A stretch of DNA of 64,000 nt, taken from NCBI RefSeq assembly GCF_030814995.1, contig NZ_JAUSVX010000014.1, forward strand, positions 1 to 64,000, written 5' to 3'. Numbering within the stretch: position 1 is the first letter of the stretch; each line of letters begins with the position of its first letter. Source of the DNA: Labrys wisconsinensis. GTDB taxonomy: Bacteria; Pseudomonadota; Alphaproteobacteria; Rhizobiales; Labraceae. The position numbers and the translations under genes are program-made. The notes under the pieces are model-generated. The model saw nothing but the letters and a program-made list of their open reading frames with translations, had not been told where the DNA came from and ran no database searches. Below are positions 1-8,080 of the stretch, piece after piece.

Positions 1-187
1 TCCATCGCCCATCTCTCGCGAATCAATCGTGCGAGAGAGAATCACCTTAGGTAGGCCTCGAATACCTAAATGTGTGAACACAACAGCCACGCAGCTGGGG
101 AAGGCTCCGCGTCGTGGTTCCCGCGGGACTTGCCGAACCGTTCTGCCCCTCCCTTGCGCTCTTCGCGTCTTCCTTCATTCTCGATGC
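1..187. other. Left-edge non-coding stretch with two short inverted repeats
   Basis: No gene is supported here. Two small dyads are visible: TCTCTCGC (12-19) with GCGAGAGA (31-38), and TTAGGTA (47-53) with TACCTAA (63-69). They could be operator or terminator remnants of a gene to the left of the window, but neither is followed by a clear T-run. The stretch leads into the broken DUF559 gene. Confidence 0.3.
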
Positions 188-547
188 ATGGAGGAGCCTC
201 ATCCCCTTCGCCAATCGGCTCGCAAGTTCGCCCGCGCCCGCCGTCGCGTCATGACCCGGGCCGAGACCATGCTCTGATGGGCGCTGCGTGATCACCAGAT
301 CGCCGGCCACGGCATTCGTCGCCAGATGCCGATCGGCCCGTTCGTCGCCGATTTCGCCTGCCCAACCCGTCGGCTGATCATCGAGGTCGATGGGCGCACG
401 CATGCGGAGCGGCCTGCGGATGATGCCCGTCGCGACGCCTGGTTCCGGCGCGAAGGCTGGCGCGTGCTGCGCTTCTCGGACGATCGTGTCATCGGCGGGC
501 TGCCGCTGGTGGTCGACGCGATTGCCGCGGCGCTGCGCGCTCCGTGA
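188..547 (+). pseudogene. DUF559 endonuclease-like gene broken by one in-frame stop
   Basis: The downstream part reads as the conserved core of DUF559 proteins (Vsr/restriction-endonuclease-like fold), with IEVDGRTHAER and the usual ending WRVLRFSDDRV. In the same frame, from an ATG at 188, the normal N-terminus is also present: ARKFARARRRVMTRAETML. It is followed by TGA at 275-277 and then WALRDHQIAGHGIRRQMP. Family members normally read LLWWALRD or LWWALR here, so the TGA stands where a TGG Trp codon is expected. A single G-to-A change would explain it, and there is no frameshift. The fragment beginning at the ATG at 326 could still be translated but would lack the N-terminal helix. I call it a recent nonsense pseudogene unless the base is a sequencing error. 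Confidence 0.75.
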
Positions 548-610
548 GCGAGTCCCCGTCGCTTCGCACCACCCCGTTGCCTTCCGCCCCCATCCCGGGG
601 CAAATGGCGC

Positions 611-1375
611 ATGGCTCTTCCCGCGCCCGACAGCCCCGTCGCCGCCAAGGTCTTCGCCTCGCCCAACCATGGCGAGCGGGCCGGCGGCGCCATGCCCTCC
701 ATGCTGATCCTGCACTATACCGGCATGGCGGACAGCGGCCTCGCCTTGCAGAAGCTGGCCGATCCGCTGGCCGAGGTCTCCTGCCACTATTTCGTGTTCG
801 AGGACGGGCGCGTGCTGCAGATGGTGCCGGAGGCGCGGCGGGCCTGGCATGCCGGCCGCTCGGCCTGGGAGGGGGAGACCGACATCAATTCCCGCTCGAT
901 CGGCATCGAGATCGCCAATCCCGGCCATGCCTGGGGCTATGTCGCCTTTCCCGAGGCGCAGATGGCGGCGGTGACGGCGCTCTGCGCCGACATCGTGCGG
1001 CGCTGGTCGATCCGGCCCGGCCATGTGCTGGCCCATTCCGACATCGCGCCGCTGCGCAAGGAGGATCCCGGCGAAAAATTCGACTGGAAGCGCCTGGCCG
1101 AGGCCGGGGCGGGGCTCTGGGTGCCGCCGGCGCCGATCCGCGGCGGGCGCTTCTTCGCCCCCGGTGACGAGGGCCAGCCGGTCGAGGCGCTGCAGGCGAT
1201 GTTCGCCATGCTCGGCTACGGCATCGAGGTCACCGGGCGCTACGACGCGCTGACCGAGGCGGTGGTGCGCGCCTTCCAGCGCCATTTCCGCCAGGAGCGG
1301 GTAGACGGCATCGCCGATGCCTCCACCATCGAGACGCTGCGCGACGTCGCCGCGGCGAAGATGGCGGCGGCCTGA
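611..1375 (+). CDS. N-acetylmuramoyl-L-alanine amidase, AmiD-like
   Basis: This 254-residue protein should cleave the amide bond between N-acetylmuramic acid and L-alanine in peptidoglycan or its turnover products. Residues 10-165 form an Amidase_2 (T7-lysozyme/AmpD-like) domain: LHYTGM carries the first zinc His (H35), SIGIEI the conserved Glu (E100), and AHSDIAP the second zinc His (H142), followed by a DPGEKFDW motif. Residues about 185-250 form a PG_binding_1 domain that would anchor the enzyme to the wall. No convincing signal peptide is seen from this start, so it may be cytoplasmic (AmpD-like recycling) or exported from another start. The FAD oxidase follows after 18 bases, so the two may be co-transcribed. 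Confidence 0.88.
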   Translation: MALPAPDSPVAAKVFASPNHGERAGGAMPSMLILHYTGMADSGLALQKLADPLAEVSCHYFVFEDGRVLQMVPEARRAWHAGRSAWEGETDINSRSIGIEIANPGHAWGYVAFPEAQMAAVTALCADIVRRWSIRPGHVLAHSDIAPLRKEDPGEKFDWKRLAEAGAGLWVPPAPIRGGRFFAPGDEGQPVEALQAMFAMLGYGIEVTGRYDALTEAVVRAFQRHFRQERVDGIADASTIETLRDVAAAKMAAA

Positions 1376-1393
1376 GCCGGTGGGAGAGGACCC

Positions 1394-2506
1394 ATGCGCA
1401 TCACCATCGTCGGCGGCGGCATCGTCGGCCTGTCCACCGCCTGGGCGCTGACCAAACGCGGGCACGCCGTCACCCTCGTCGAGCGCGCCGGCCTGCCCAA
1501 CCCGCTCTCCGCCTCCGGCGATCACCATCGCATCATCCGCCGCGCCTATGGCGGCGCCGACGGCTATGCCCGCACCATCACCGAGGCCTTCGAGGCCTGG
1601 GAGGCGCTGTGGCGCGATCTCGGCCATCGCCATCTCGATGCGGTCGGCGTGCTCTGCGTCTCGCAGAAGCCCGGCGACGAGGCCGAGCAGTTCCGCGAGG
1701 GGCTCGACCGCGGCGGCTATGCCTATCGCCGGTTCGATCCCGAGGAGGCGGCGGCGCGCTGGCCCTTCCTCGATGCCGCCGCGCTGCGCTACGCCTTCCT
1801 CAGCGAGGAGGGCGGGGCGCTGCATTGCCGGCGCATCGCCGCCGATCTCGCCGCCTGGCTCGCCGCCCGCGGCGTCGTGCTGCGCACCCATACGGAGGTC
1901 GCCGCCGTCGACACGGCGCAGGCGCGCGTCGTCACGTCGGCCGGCGAAACCATCGAGGCCGACCGGGTGGTGGTCGCCGCCGGCGCCTGGGTGTTGCGCC
2001 TCTTCCCCGATCTCGCCGGCACGCTCGCCCTGTTCCGTCAGGCCCTCGCCTATGTCACCCCGCCGGCCGACCTCGCCGCGGCCTGGGCGAAAGCGCCTGT
2101 CCTGCTCGACATCGGCGGCGATGCCGACGGCTATGCCATCCCGCCCAGCGGCGGCGGGGGGCTGAAGTTCGGCTCCGGCCGTCACAAGGTGCCGGCCGAC
2201 GATCCCGACGCCGACCGGACGCCGCGCCCGGGCGAGGGCGAGACCATCCGCCGCTGGTTCTCGCCGCCGATCGCCCGGATCGAGGACTATGCCATCGCCG
2301 ACGTGGTGACCTGCGCCTACACCTTCACCGCCGACAAGCGCTTCTTCCTGTCGCCGCGCGGGCGCACCCTGGTGGTTTCCGCCTGCTCCGGCCACGGCTA
2401 CAAGTTCGGGGCCGCGGTCGGCCGGCGCGTCGCCGAGGCGGCCGAGACCGGCGACGTCGAGGGCCTGGAGCGCTGGCTGAAGGCCGAGCTGCCCGCACAG
2501 GCGTGA
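1394..2506 (+). CDS. FAD-dependent amine/amino-acid oxidase (DAO family)
   Basis: This 370-residue protein has an N-terminal Rossmann dinucleotide fold, IVGGGIVGLSTAWAL (G7-x-G9-xx-G12), and the C-terminal GHGYKFG segment typical of sarcosine oxidase / N-methyltryptophan oxidase relatives in the DAO superfamily. These enzymes oxidise a secondary or N-methylated amine using FAD and oxygen. The substrate cannot be read from the sequence. A good ribosome site (GGAGAGGA) lies just before the ATG. It starts 18 bases after the amidase stop and is followed by two terminator-like hairpins, so it is probably the last gene of its unit. Confidence 0.85.
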   Translation: MRITIVGGGIVGLSTAWALTKRGHAVTLVERAGLPNPLSASGDHHRIIRRAYGGADGYARTITEAFEAWEALWRDLGHRHLDAVGVLCVSQKPGDEAEQFREGLDRGGYAYRRFDPEEAAARWPFLDAAALRYAFLSEEGGALHCRRIAADLAAWLAARGVVLRTHTEVAAVDTAQARVVTSAGETIEADRVVVAAGAWVLRLFPDLAGTLALFRQALAYVTPPADLAAAWAKAPVLLDIGGDADGYAIPPSGGGGLKFGSGRHKVPADDPDADRTPRPGEGETIRRWFSPPIARIEDYAIADVVTCAYTFTADKRFFLSPRGRTLVVSACSGHGYKFGAAVGRRVAEAAETGDVEGLERWLKAELPAQA

Positions 2507-2511
2507 CCAAA

Positions 2512-2542
2512 GGCACAGCCGCCGCGGCTCGGCCGTGCTTTT
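2512..2542 (+). terminator. Possible intrinsic terminator after the FAD oxidase
   Basis: GGCACAGCC (2512-2520) can pair, with a bulge, with GGCCGTGC (2531-2538), and TTTT follows. It lies 6 bases after the oxidase stop. It is weaker than the hairpin at 2591. Confidence 0.45.
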
Positions 2543-2590
2543 ATCCCCTTCGAACGGTTCTCGACCCGTTCCCCCTCCCAAGAACAACTC

Positions 2591-2615
2591 GGCGGGCCTT
2601 CGGACCCGCCTTTTT
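2591..2615 (+). terminator. Intrinsic terminator
   Basis: GGCGGG (2591-2596) and CCCGCC (2605-2610) form a GC stem that extends to GGCGGGCC/GGACCCGCC around a TTC loop, followed immediately by TTTTT. The flanking GAACAA and TTGTTC can add an outer stem. It separates the amidase/oxidase unit from rnpB. Confidence 0.75.
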
Positions 2616-2671
2616 GTTCGGCGCGGTCATCCGGCCTGTTGACGCCGCCGCCCGCCTGGGCCACATCAGCC

Positions 2672-3065
<394 letters not shown>

Positions 3066-3199
3066 TTTCCTGCCGAGGGAGCGAAGGCACGGTTCGCCGA
3101 GCCTTGGTGAGATCGCGCGTCTTGAACGACTGTAACTCATGGCTTACATCCATGCGACAGAGCGCGACGCGCCGATGCGCCGGCGGCGAGGAGCAGCCA

Positions 3200-4039
3200 A
3201 TGAACACGGTCTTCGTCGGAGGTTCGCGCGCCATTTCCCGGCTGCCGGTCCAAGTCAGGGAGTGGCTCGACGACATGCGGCAGAGGGGGCTGCGAATCGT
3301 CGTTGGCGATGCCGACGGCGTGGACAGGGCCATCCAGAAACATTTCCTCGATGCCGCCTATCCTCGGCTGACCGTCTTCTGCTCGGGATCGATCTGCCGC
3401 AACAATCTTGGCCATTGGCCGACGGAACACGTCGCGACGGGCGAGTGGACCAGGGGCTACCAGTTCTATGCGGCCAAGGACCGGATCATGGCTGGCGAGG
3501 CGGACCACGGTCTGATGGTCTGGGACGGGAAGAGTCCGGGTACTGCGCTGAACGTTTTGCGTCTCTTATGTGCTGGCAAGACGGCTGTCTTGTTCAACGT
3601 ACCCGCGCGCCGCGCAGTGATGTTCAAGCGGATGGCCGACTGGGACCTGTTCCTGAGCGAGGCGGATGAAGAGCTCCGACGCTCTCTCCGTGAGAGGGCG
3701 ACGGACGCGGAATGGTTGGCGCGCGATGCAATCCGCCAACCAGGCGGGCTCGATTCGCTCGCCGCGCCGACGGGCGATTTCGGACCGTTGCAGAGCGAGG
3801 CCGAGTTGCACGCGACGCTCGATGAGGCATTGAAGGCTGGAGACGCGAAGGCGATCATCGAGGCGCTGGGGAGGATCGCGCGGGTGCGGGGCATGAGCCG
3901 GGTCGCCCGAGACACCGGACTTGCGCGTGAAGGGCTCTATCGCGCCCTGAGCGCCGACGGGAACCCTGAATTCTCCACCGTCTTGAAGGTCCTTAACGCC
4001 ATGGGTTTCAGGCTTGGTGCGATGAAGCTCGCGGCCTGA
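3200..4039 (+). CDS. SLOG-domain protein fused to an HI1420/HigA-type antitoxin HTH domain
   Basis: This 279-residue protein appears to join two modules. Residues 1-145 look like a SLOG (YspA/DprA-like Rossmann) nucleotide-binding domain: VFVGGSR at the first loop, VVGDADGVDRAIQKH at residues 34-48, and AGEADHGLMVWDGKSPGT at 98-115. Residues about 200-279 match the 'addiction module antidote' family of HI1420 type: LDEALKAGDAKAIIEALGRI, then an HTH with GMSRVARDTGLAREGLYRAL and the family hallmark DGNPEFSTVLKVLNAMGFRL. Residues 146-199 are a charged linker. In HI1419/HI1420 systems the antitoxin follows a small RelE-like toxin; here a SLOG domain takes that place in the same chain. The ATG at 3200 has a GAGGAG site. 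No second toxin or antitoxin gene is adjacent. The function is unknown; sensing or producing a nucleotide signal is an inference from SLOG relatives. Confidence 0.8.
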   Translation: MNTVFVGGSRAISRLPVQVREWLDDMRQRGLRIVVGDADGVDRAIQKHFLDAAYPRLTVFCSGSICRNNLGHWPTEHVATGEWTRGYQFYAAKDRIMAGEADHGLMVWDGKSPGTALNVLRLLCAGKTAVLFNVPARRAVMFKRMADWDLFLSEADEELRRSLRERATDAEWLARDAIRQPGGLDSLAAPTGDFGPLQSEAELHATLDEALKAGDAKAIIEALGRIARVRGMSRVARDTGLAREGLYRALSADGNPEFSTVLKVLNAMGFRLGAMKLAA

Positions 4040-4083
4040 TAGGCTCAATCTGTAACACGCAATTCCCGCTGCCTGAGGGACGC

Positions 4084-4341
4084 ATGCACATCATCGGCAT
4101 CATCATCGTCGGCTTCATCGCCGGGCTGATCGCCCGCTTCCTGACGCCCGGCCCGACCAATCCAAGCGGCTTCATCCTGACCACGGTGCTCGGCATCCTC
4201 GGCGCCGTCGTCGCCACCTGGCTCGGCCAGGCCATGGGCTTTTATGCCGAGGGCGAGAAGGCCGGCTTCATCGGCGCGGTGATCGGCGCCGTCGTCGTGC
4301 TTCTGGGCTGGCGCTTCTACGTGCGCAACACCGCGATCTAG
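4084..4341 (+). CDS. GlsB/YeaQ/YmgE family small membrane protein (copy 1)
   Basis: This 85-residue, three-helix inner-membrane protein belongs to the transglycosylase-associated (PF04226) family. It shows IIVGFIAGLIARFLTPG at the start, FILTTVLGILGAVVATWLG in the middle and FIGAVIGAVVVLLGWRF at the end. Family members are often stress-induced, but their biochemical role is unknown. A paralogue lies 165 bases downstream with a mosaic repeat between them. The repeat begins on the stop codon of this gene. Confidence 0.85.
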   Translation: MHIIGIIIVGFIAGLIARFLTPGPTNPSGFILTTVLGILGAVVATWLGQAMGFYAEGEKAGFIGAVIGAVVVLLGWRFYVRNTAI

Positions 4342-4443
4342 AGCATTTTCCAGCGAACCGGCACTCGGTTCGCGTCAAGACAATGCGTAAAAACAAAGAG
4401 ATAGAGGGTGTGATCGAGTCAACTTGAAGCGATCACACCCTAG
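4338..4443 (+). repeat. RIME-like two-hairpin mosaic element, copy A
   Basis: The element is about 106 bp and runs from CTAGAGC to CCCTAG. The left hairpin is GCGAACCG (4353-4360) with CGGTTCGC (4366-4373), inside an outer GCATT/AATGC pair. A linker (GCGTAAAAACAAAGAGATAGAG) follows. The right hairpin has a 12-bp perfect stem, AGGGTGTGATCG with CGATCACACCCT. The linker resembles that of the copies at 17161 and 32151, while the hairpin sequences differ, as expected for a mosaic family such as RIME of rhizobia. Confidence 0.75.
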
Positions 4444-4506
4444 TCCGGAACGGAACCTTCCGGTCTTTCACGCGTCGGCAAGGCGGCCGGCGCCTCGGGG
4501 GACGTC

Positions 4507-4764
4507 ATGGGCATCATCTGGACCATCATCATCGGCTTTCTCGCCGGCGTCGTCGCCAAGGTGCTGATGCCGGGCGACAACGAGCCGAAGGGCTTCATCC
4601 TGACCACGGTGCTCGGCATCGTCGGCGCTTTCGTCGCGACCTGGCTCGGCCAGGCGCTGGGCTGGTACCGGGCCGACCAGAGCGCCGGCTTCATCGGCGC
4701 CGTGGTCGGGGCGGTCATCGTGCTCTTGGTCTGGGGCTTCATCGCCCGCCGCCGTACCCCCTGA
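4507..4764 (+). CDS. GlsB/YeaQ/YmgE family small membrane protein (copy 2)
   Basis: This 85-residue paralogue of the gene at 4084 belongs to the same PF04226 family, with IIIGFLAGVVAKVLMPG, FILTTVLGIVGAFVATWLG and FIGAVVGAVIVLLVWGF as the three membrane helices. The two proteins align end to end without gaps, so they are likely a local duplication. A mosaic repeat lies between them. The next gene, rsmH, begins about 120 bases downstream. Confidence 0.85.
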   Translation: MGIIWTIIIGFLAGVVAKVLMPGDNEPKGFILTTVLGIVGAFVATWLGQALGWYRADQSAGFIGAVVGAVIVLLVWGFIARRRTP

Positions 4765-4884
4765 GGCGACGGTCCCGGCGCGCGGACGGAGCGGTGGCGC
4801 ACACGCTTCGTTAACCCTTCCTCGCCGTTAATGGGTCTGGACAAATTCGCCCGGAACCCCGGGCCGCGCCTGTTCGAGACCCCG

Positions 4885-5919
4885 ATGCCCGCCTCGCCAC
4901 CACCCCCGTCCGACGACGCCCGGCAGGGCCCTCGGCACGTGCCGGTGATGCTGGCGGAGGTGATGGCCGCGCTGGCGCCCAGGGACGGCGAGACCATCGT
5001 CGACGGCACCTTCGGAGCCGGGGGTTACACGAGCGCCATCCTCTCCGAGCCGGGCACGCGCGTCATCGCGATCGACCGCGATCCCAACGCGGTGCTGGAC
5101 GGCATGGGGCTGGTCTCGGCCATGCAGGGCCGTCTGACCCTGGTCGAGGACCGCTTCTCCAACCTCGACACCGTGGCGCGGGATCTCGGCCACGCCGCGG
5201 TCGACGGGGTGGTCCTCGACATCGGCGTCTCGTCCATGCAGATCGACGAGGCCGGCCGCGGCTTCTCCTTCCGCCAGGACGGCCCGCTCGACATGCGCAT
5301 GGAAGGGCGGGGCCCAAGCGCGGCGGACCTGGTCAACACGCTCGGCGAGGCCGAACTCTCGCGCCTGTTCTGGACGCTGGGCGAGGAGCGCCGGGCCGGG
5401 GCCCTCGCCCGCGCCATCGTCGCCGACCGCGCCGCGGCGCCGTTCCTGCGCACCCGCGACCTCGCCGATCTCTGCGGCCGGGTCATCCGCTCCAAGCCCG
5501 GCGACATCCATCCGGCGACGCGCGCCTTCCAGGCCCTGCGCATCGCCGTCAACCACGAGCTCGACGAGCTCGCCGCGGCGCTGCTCGCCGCCGAGCGCAT
5601 CCTGCGCGCCGGCGGGCGCCTCGTCGTCGTCACCTTCCATTCCCTCGAGGACCGCATCGTCAAGACCTTCCTCGCCGACCGCAGCCGCCGGGATGCCGGC
5701 GGCTCGCGCCATGCCCCGCAGGCTGAGCTCGCCCCCGCCACCTTCGAGCTCGTGCATCGCGGCGCCGTCGCGGCCTCCGAGGCCGAAGCCGCCCGCAACC
5801 CCCGCGCGCGCTCGGCCAAGCTGCGCGCGGCGGTGCGCACGGCCGCGCCTGCCCGCGACACCGGCACGGATTTCCTCGGGCTGCCCGCCCTCGCGCCCAC
5901 CGCCGGGAGACGCCGATGA
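4885..5919 (+). CDS. rsmH: 16S rRNA (cytosine1402-N4)-methyltransferase
   Basis: RsmH (MraW) uses S-adenosylmethionine to methylate N4 of C1402 in 16S rRNA. The 344 residues begin with [15 protein letters not shown] and the SAM-binding loop [15 protein letters not shown]. Further hallmarks are [27 protein letters not shown] and [14 protein letters not shown]. An earlier in-frame ATG at 4831 would add 18 poorly conserved residues; neither start has a strong ribosome site. It opens the dcw cell-wall/division cluster. The usual upstream mraZ is absent, the neighbour being a GlsB gene. Its stop overlaps the ftsL start (ATGA). Confidence 0.95.
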   Translation: MPASPPPPSDDARQGPRHVPVMLAEVMAALAPRDGETIVDGTFGAGGYTSAILSEPGTRVIAIDRDPNAVLDGMGLVSAMQGRLTLVEDRFSNLDTVARDLGHAAVDGVVLDIGVSSMQIDEAGRGFSFRQDGPLDMRMEGRGPSAADLVNTLGEAELSRLFWTLGEERRAGALARAIVADRAAAPFLRTRDLADLCGRVIRSKPGDIHPATRAFQALRIAVNHELDELAAALLAAERILRAGGRLVVVTFHSLEDRIVKTFLADRSRRDAGGSRHAPQAELAPATFELVHRGAVAASEAEAARNPRARSAKLRAAVRTAAPARDTGTDFLGLPALAPTAGRRR

Positions 5920-6269
5920 CGCGTTTGCTCAACCTGATCCTGTTCGGCGTGCTGATCGCGGCGGCGATCGGCGTCTACTCCATCAAGTACGAGGCGACGC
6001 GCCAGGCCGAGAAGGTGGCCAAGCTGCGCCGCGACATCGAGGTGGAGCGGGTGGCGATCGTGACGCTGCGGGCGGAATGGGCCTATCTCACCCAGCCCGA
6101 GCGCATCACCGCGCTGGCCCGCAAGCATCTCGACCTGCAGCCCATGCAGATCGAGCAGATCGTCAAGGCGACCGACCTGCCGGACAAGCCGGCGCCGGAC
6201 GACCAGATCGCCAAGAAGCTCGAAGGGCTCGGCCTCGCCGCGCCCGCGGTGACGGGATCGACGCAATGA
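5916..6269 (+). CDS. ftsL: Cell division protein FtsL
   Basis: This 117-residue bitopic division protein has one N-terminal membrane helix ([19 protein letters not shown], about residues 5-23) followed by a periplasmic coiled coil containing [20 protein letters not shown]. The segment [20 protein letters not shown] is characteristic of alphaproteobacterial FtsL. FtsL forms a complex with FtsB and FtsQ that activates septal peptidoglycan synthesis by FtsW/FtsI. The call also rests on position: the gene overlaps rsmH upstream and ftsI downstream by 4 bases each, which suggests translational coupling. Confidence 0.92.
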   Translation: MTRLLNLILFGVLIAAAIGVYSIKYEATRQAEKVAKLRRDIEVERVAIVTLRAEWAYLTQPERITALARKHLDLQPMQIEQIVKATDLPDKPAPDDQIAKKLEGLGLAAPAVTGSTQ

Positions 6270-8080
6270 CCCATCCGGCGACCGACGACATCGCACTGGA
6301 GGAGGAGCTGCCGGAGGCGGCGGCGCCCGAGGCCGGCTGGACGGAGCAGGCCGAGGACGCGCCGGCCGAGGCCGAGCCGCCGCGCCGCAAGCCGACGAAG
6401 CTGGAGAAGAGCGGCGCCCGCGTCGCCTTCATCATGATCGCCTTCATCGGCCTCTACGTCGCCATCTTCGCCCGGCTGACGCAGCTCGGCATCGCCCCGG
6501 GCGACCAGTATGCGGCCAAGCTCACCGCCCAGGACCTGCTCGCCACGGCGCGGCCGGACATCCTCGACCGCAACGGCGAGGTGCTGGCGACCGACATCCG
6601 CGTGCCCTCGCTCTATGCCGAGCCGAGGAAGCTCGTCGACGTCGACGAGGCGACGGAAATGATCTCCGCCGCCATGCCCGAGCTCGACGCGCGCGACCTG
6701 CGGGAGAAGCTCGCCTCGAAGAAGGGCTTCGTCTGGCTCAAGCGCGAGATCACGCCCAAGCAGCAGGCGGCCGTCTACAAGCTCGGCCTGCCGGGCGTCG
6801 GCTTCCTCTACGAGAACAAGCGCGTCTATCCCAACGGGCCGACGCTCAGCCACGTGCTCGGCGCCGTCAACATCGACAACCAGGGCATTGCCGGCATCGA
6901 GAAGTATATCGACCGCAAGCGCGGCCTCAGCGAGCTCGCGGCGCTCGGCTATGCCGCCAAGAACCCCGACGACCTGACGCCGGTGCAGCTCTCCATCGAC
7001 CTCAGGGCCCAGAACGTCATGCGCGACGAATTGGTGCAGGGCATCGCGCATTTCCGCGCCAAGGCCGCGGCCGGCGTGCTGATGGACGTCAACACGGGCG
7101 AGATGATCTCGCTGGTGTCGCTGCCCGACTTCGATCCCAACAACCCGGCCGACGCGCTCGATCCCAACCGGATCAACCGCATCAATGTCGGCGTCTACGA
7201 GATGGGCTCGACCTTCAAGGCGCTGACGCTGGCGATGGGCATCGATTCCGGCAAGTTCACCACCAACTCGCTGCTCGACGCCCGCACCAGCCTGCGCTTC
7301 GGCAAGTGGACCATCCCCGACTATCACGCCACCCACCGCATCCTCACCCTGCCGGAGGTGTTCACCCACTCCTCCAACATCGGCTCGGCCCGCATCGCCC
7401 TGTCCCTCGGCATCACGGCGCACAGGGCGTTCCTGGCCAAGATGGGCCAGCTCGATCGCCTCGTCACCGAATTGCCGGAAAATGCGGCTCCTCTGATTCC
7501 CGTGCGCTGGACGGATCTCAGCACGGCGACGATCGCCTTCGGCCAGGGCCTCAACGTGGCGCCGCTGCAGGCAGTGATGGCGGTGGGAGCGATGATGAAC
7601 GGCGGCCACCTGATGAAGCCGACCTTCCTGGTGCGCAGCAAGGATCAGGCGCTGGCCGAGTCCACCACCGTCCTGAAGCCGCATACCTCGGACGTGATGC
7701 GCTACCTCCTGCGCCTCAACGCCACCGACGGCTCGGCCAAGAAGGTCGACATTGTCGGCTATCAGGTCGGCGGCAAGACCGGCACCGCCGAGAAGATCGT
7801 CAACGGCCGCTATTCCAAGAACAAGGACCACAACTTCACCACCTTCATGGCGGTGTTCCCGTTCGACAAGCCGAAATACCTGCTCCTGACCATCTATGAC
7901 GAGCCCAAGGCCGTGCCGGAGAGCTACGGCTACACCACGGCCGCCTGGAACGCCGGCGCCACCGCCGGCAAGATCATCACCCGCGTCGCGCCGCTGCTCG
8001 GCCAGCAGCCGCGCTTCGAGTTCGTCCCCAACAACCCGCCGCCGCTCTATGCGCCGGCGACCGTGGCGACCGCGCAATGA
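6266..8080 (+). CDS. ftsI: Peptidoglycan transpeptidase FtsI (PBP3)
   Basis: This 604-residue class B penicillin-binding protein cross-links septal peptidoglycan. An acidic cytoplasmic tail of about 50 residues precedes a membrane helix (about residues 52-70) and the PBP dimer domain. The transpeptidase domain has all three active-site motifs: S315-T-F-K318, S369-S-N371 and K504-T-G-T507. The start at 6266 overlaps the ftsL stop. The frame stays open upstream, but FtsI homology begins only near this ATG. The stop overlaps the murE start as ATGA. Confidence 0.96.
   Translation: MTHPATDDIALEEELPEAAAPEAGWTEQAEDAPAEAEPPRRKPTKLEKSGARVAFIMIAFIGLYVAIFARLTQLGIAPGDQYAAKLTAQDLLATARPDILDRNGEVLATDIRVPSLYAEPRKLVDVDEATEMISAAMPELDARDLREKLASKKGFVWLKREITPKQQAAVYKLGLPGVGFLYENKRVYPNGPTLSHVLGAVNIDNQGIAGIEKYIDRKRGLSELAALGYAAKNPDDLTPVQLSIDLRAQNVMRDELVQGIAHFRAKAAAGVLMDVNTGEMISLVSLPDFDPNNPADALDPNRINRINVGVYEMGSTFKALTLAMGIDSGKFTTNSLLDARTSLRFGKWTIPDYHATHRILTLPEVFTHSSNIGSARIALSLGITAHRAFLAKMGQLDRLVTELPENAAPLIPVRWTDLSTATIAFGQGLNVAPLQAVMAVGAMMNGGHLMKPTFLVRSKDQALAESTTVLKPHTSDVMRYLLRLNATDGSAKKVDIVGYQVGGKTGTAEKIVNGRYSKNKDHNFTTFMAVFPFDKPKYLLLTIYDEPKAVPESYGYTTAAWNAGATAGKIITRVAPLLGQQPRFEFVPNNPPPLYAPATVATAQ

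Noticed and set aside
326-547. Short DUF559 protein starting at the ATG at 326 as an intact gene
   Set aside because: The conserved N-terminal part continues in the same frame upstream of the stop, so the short form is a remnant.
47-2587. Very long open frame on the minus strand opposite the amidase and FAD oxidase genes
   Set aside because: It is an antisense shadow caused by high GC codon bias; it has low-complexity composition and no domain, while the plus-strand frames show clear families.
4084-4764. The two GlsB genes as a toxin-antitoxin pair
   Set aside because: Both are the same membrane protein family and align end to end, so they are a duplication.
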